From: Sabellastarte sp. h YS-2021
Taxonomy: Eukaryota; Annelida; Polychaeta; Sabellida; Sabellidae
NCBI GenBank assembly: GCA_964017235.1
Contig: OZ024927.1
Location: 24,075,160-24,139,159, forward strand
Length of the DNA stretch: 64,000 nucleotides
Direction of reading: 5' to 3'
Below are positions 53,901 to 56,900 of this stretch, piece after piece; the first letter of the stretch is position 1, and every line of letters starts with the position of its first letter. The notes beneath the pieces are model-generated. The model did no database searches and had not been told where the DNA came from. It saw only the letters and a program-made list of their open reading frames with translations. The translations under genes and the position numbers were made by a program.

Positions 53901-56900
53901 TGCAATACTTTTAGAGATAATTCGCATTTACTCATTTTGAGTAGGTGAGTAATTAGCTATGGGTCTGAAACTTCACCATGTGAAAGCTCTCCCACAAGTA
54001 GATGAATGAATTATTTGATAAAAATTGGGTATCCGCAATACTTTTACAGATAATTAGCATTTACTCATTTTGAGTAGGTAAATAATTAGCTATGGGTCTG
54101 AAACTTCACCATGTGAAAGCTCTCCCACAAGTAGATGAATGAGTTATTTGAGAAAAATTGGCTATCTGCAATACTTTTAGAGATAATTCACATTTACTCA
54201 TTTTGAGTAGGTGAGTAATTAGCTATGGGTCTGAAACTTCACCAAGTGAAAGCTCTGCCAAAAGTAGGTGAATAAGTTATTTGAGAAAAATTGGCTATCT
54301 GCAATACTTTTAGAGATAATTCGCATTTACTCATTTTGAGTAGGTGAGTAATTAGCTATGGGTCTGAAACTTCACCATGTGAAAGCTCTTCCAAAAGTAG
54401 GTGAATGAGTTATTTGAGAAAAATTGGCTATCTGCAATACTTTTAAGAGATAATTCGCATTTACTCATTTTGAGTAGGTGAGCAATTAGCTATGGGTCTG
54501 AAACTTCACCAAGTGAAAGCTCTTTGGGATAGCTGCTCTGCAGAGATACCCTGAAGATAAAAAATTTCGTCGAAATCGCTCTATGTAGCACGGTTTTCGA
54601 AATATTAGCATTTTTGTGTTTTGCAATTTTTGCGAAAAATTCGAAAATTCAAAATGGCCGCCATTTTTGGCGAGACAATTTTTTTTTTTAAATAGGCATG
54701 GCTACTCTGCAGAGATACCCTGTGGGTCAAAAATTTTGTCGAAATCGCTCTATCTAGTACGGTTTTCGAGATATAAGCATTTTTATGTTTTGCAATTTTT
54801 GCGAAAAATTCAAAAATTCAAAATGGCCGCCATTTTTGGCGAGACAAAAATTTTTTCAAAATTGGGATAACTACTCTGCAGAGATACCCTGTGGGTCAAA
54901 AATTTCGTCGAAATCGCTCTATCTAGCACGGTTTTCGAGATATAAGCATTTTTATGTTTTGCAATTTTTGCGAAAAATTCGAAAATTCAAAATGGCCGCC
55001 ATTTTTGGCGAGACAAAAATTTTTTCAAAATTGGGATAACTACTCCGCAGAGATACACTGCGGGTCAAAAATTTCGTCGAAATCGCTCTATCTAGCACGG
55101 TTTTCGAGATATAAGCATTTTTGTGTTTTGCAATTTTTGCGAAAATTTCGAAAATTCAAAATGGCCACCATTTTTGGCGAGACAAAATTTTTTTGAAAAT
55201 TGGGAAAACTACTCCACAGAGATACCCTGCGGGTCAAAAATTTTGTCGAAATCGCTCTATCTAGCACGGTTTTTGAGATATAAGCATTTTTGTGTTTTCC
55301 TGATTTGGAAAATTCGTAATGATTAATTAATCATTAATTACTCGGCCATTTCTTGACCAATCAATGCCAAAATCTAATGATTTCCAGATTTTAATAGAAT
55401 GAATGTATTTGCCAAGTTTCAGGTGAATTGATAAAATTCCTTTCAAGTTATCATCCGGACAAGCTTCCCCATCGAAAAAAGACATTTTTGGTCATGTGAC
55501 CTCTCTGATTGGTTGAAATGTCACTGCAGCATATTCAAAAAAATTCCCCAAGGCTACTGCCTAAACCTGCCAAATTTGAAAAGAATCCGCCTAACGGTTA
55601 CAGAGTTATAAGGAAAACAAAATGCGGAGCCGGCGGAGCCGCCGGAGCCTGAAGGTCTCCCATACACAAACAAGCGTCCCTTGCGGGACGCTTAATTCCA
55701 GTCATAGAACTTATACATTTATTTACACAAATGTTAAGACTTTAGACTGATAATACCTCACTACAAAACTGTATCATAACAAAACATTGACAGAAACACA
55801 AACTTTGGCAAATGGCACATATTTATCCCAGATTATTCCTGTAACTACAAGCAAATACAACCCTCTACTGTAATTAGTATAAAGCCTCTGTGTTGTTCAG
55901 CAGCTATAAACTCTAGACTGAGTTTATGCATGAGTTTATGAATGAGTTTATGTGTGAGTTTAAGAATTGCTTTGGTATTAACCAATGAAATGCTTGCTTA
56001 CATATAAACTGAGTTTAAGTTTATTCTCACCTGAGATTACTTTTGAAAATACCAATTTCAGCATAATCTCACGTGAGACAAAAACTGAGATTATGTGTCT
56101 GAGTTTAAGCATGAGTTTAAGAATCTTTGTAAATCCGGGCCCAGAAGACTCCCAGACCATGATTTCCTATATGTTGGTTTACCATCCCAAACCTCTAGGA
56201 TCAATAATAAGTGAGTTATAAGCAGTTTTAAGTTTGGCTGTCCTCGTTTGACCTTGAAGGAGAGGCCCAAGGTCAAATCCGACCACACAGAAAGATTCCC
56301 AGCCCATGATTTCCTAACATGGTTCCCACTCCTTTTTCCAATTAAAATTCCCTGTGTTTTCCCTGTCTTTTCCCTGTGAAGTTTATATTTTTCCCTGTGG
56401 ATTTTATAAATAAAATAACACAATCGGTAATTGTATTTTGGCCTCCACCTCCCCTTACAGCAGTCGCGACCCGCGGCGCGTGAATGCAAATGGCTGTTAC
56501 TCTTCAAAATCATTCTGAAGTTCCCTGTGTTTTCCTTGTGTTTTTCCAAAATTTTCAAATTCCCTGTGTTTTCCCTGTCTGGAATTACTTTTCACAATTT
56601 TCGCTGTTTCCCTGTGCAGTGGGAACCCTGTCCTATCTGTTGGTTTACCATCCCAAACCTCTAGGACCAATAATAAGCAAGTTATAAGCACTTTTAACTT
56701 TGGCTATCCTCGTTTGACCTTGAAGGAGGGGCCCAAGGTCAAATCCGACCACACCAGAAGATTCCCAGCCCATCATTTCCTATATGTTGGTTTACCATCC
56801 CAAACCTGTAGGGCAAATAATAAGAGAGTTATAAGCAGTTTTAAGTTTGGCTGTCCTCGTTTGACCTTGAAGGAGGGGCCCAAGGTCAAATCCGCCCACA

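Larger units (their letters stand above)
50206..55693 (+). mobile_element. hairpin-ended element H6 with a giant satellite array
   Basis: The start has AACGTCCCG at 50207; the end is the hairpin AAGCGTCCC..GGGACGCTT at 55672-55693. A 169-bp repeat family stands on both sides (50280-50580 and 54530-55310) of about 29 copies of a 133-bp unit. A CGGAGCCGGCGGAGCCGCC stretch precedes the hairpin, as GC-rich stretches do in H1, H2 and H5. It is non-coding and lies antisense to the gene in intron 1. Confidence 0.7.

Noticed and set aside
50658-54520. CRISPR-like or centromere satellite array
   Set aside because: Units are directly adjacent 133-bp repeats without spacers in a eukaryotic intron, bounded by the ends of element H6, so a mobile-element array explains it better.
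54616-55326. Four overlapping plus-strand frames starting MFCNFCEKF
   Set aside because: They start 169 bases apart and are the 169-bp satellite read repeatedly; the period is not a multiple of three and no signal supports coding.
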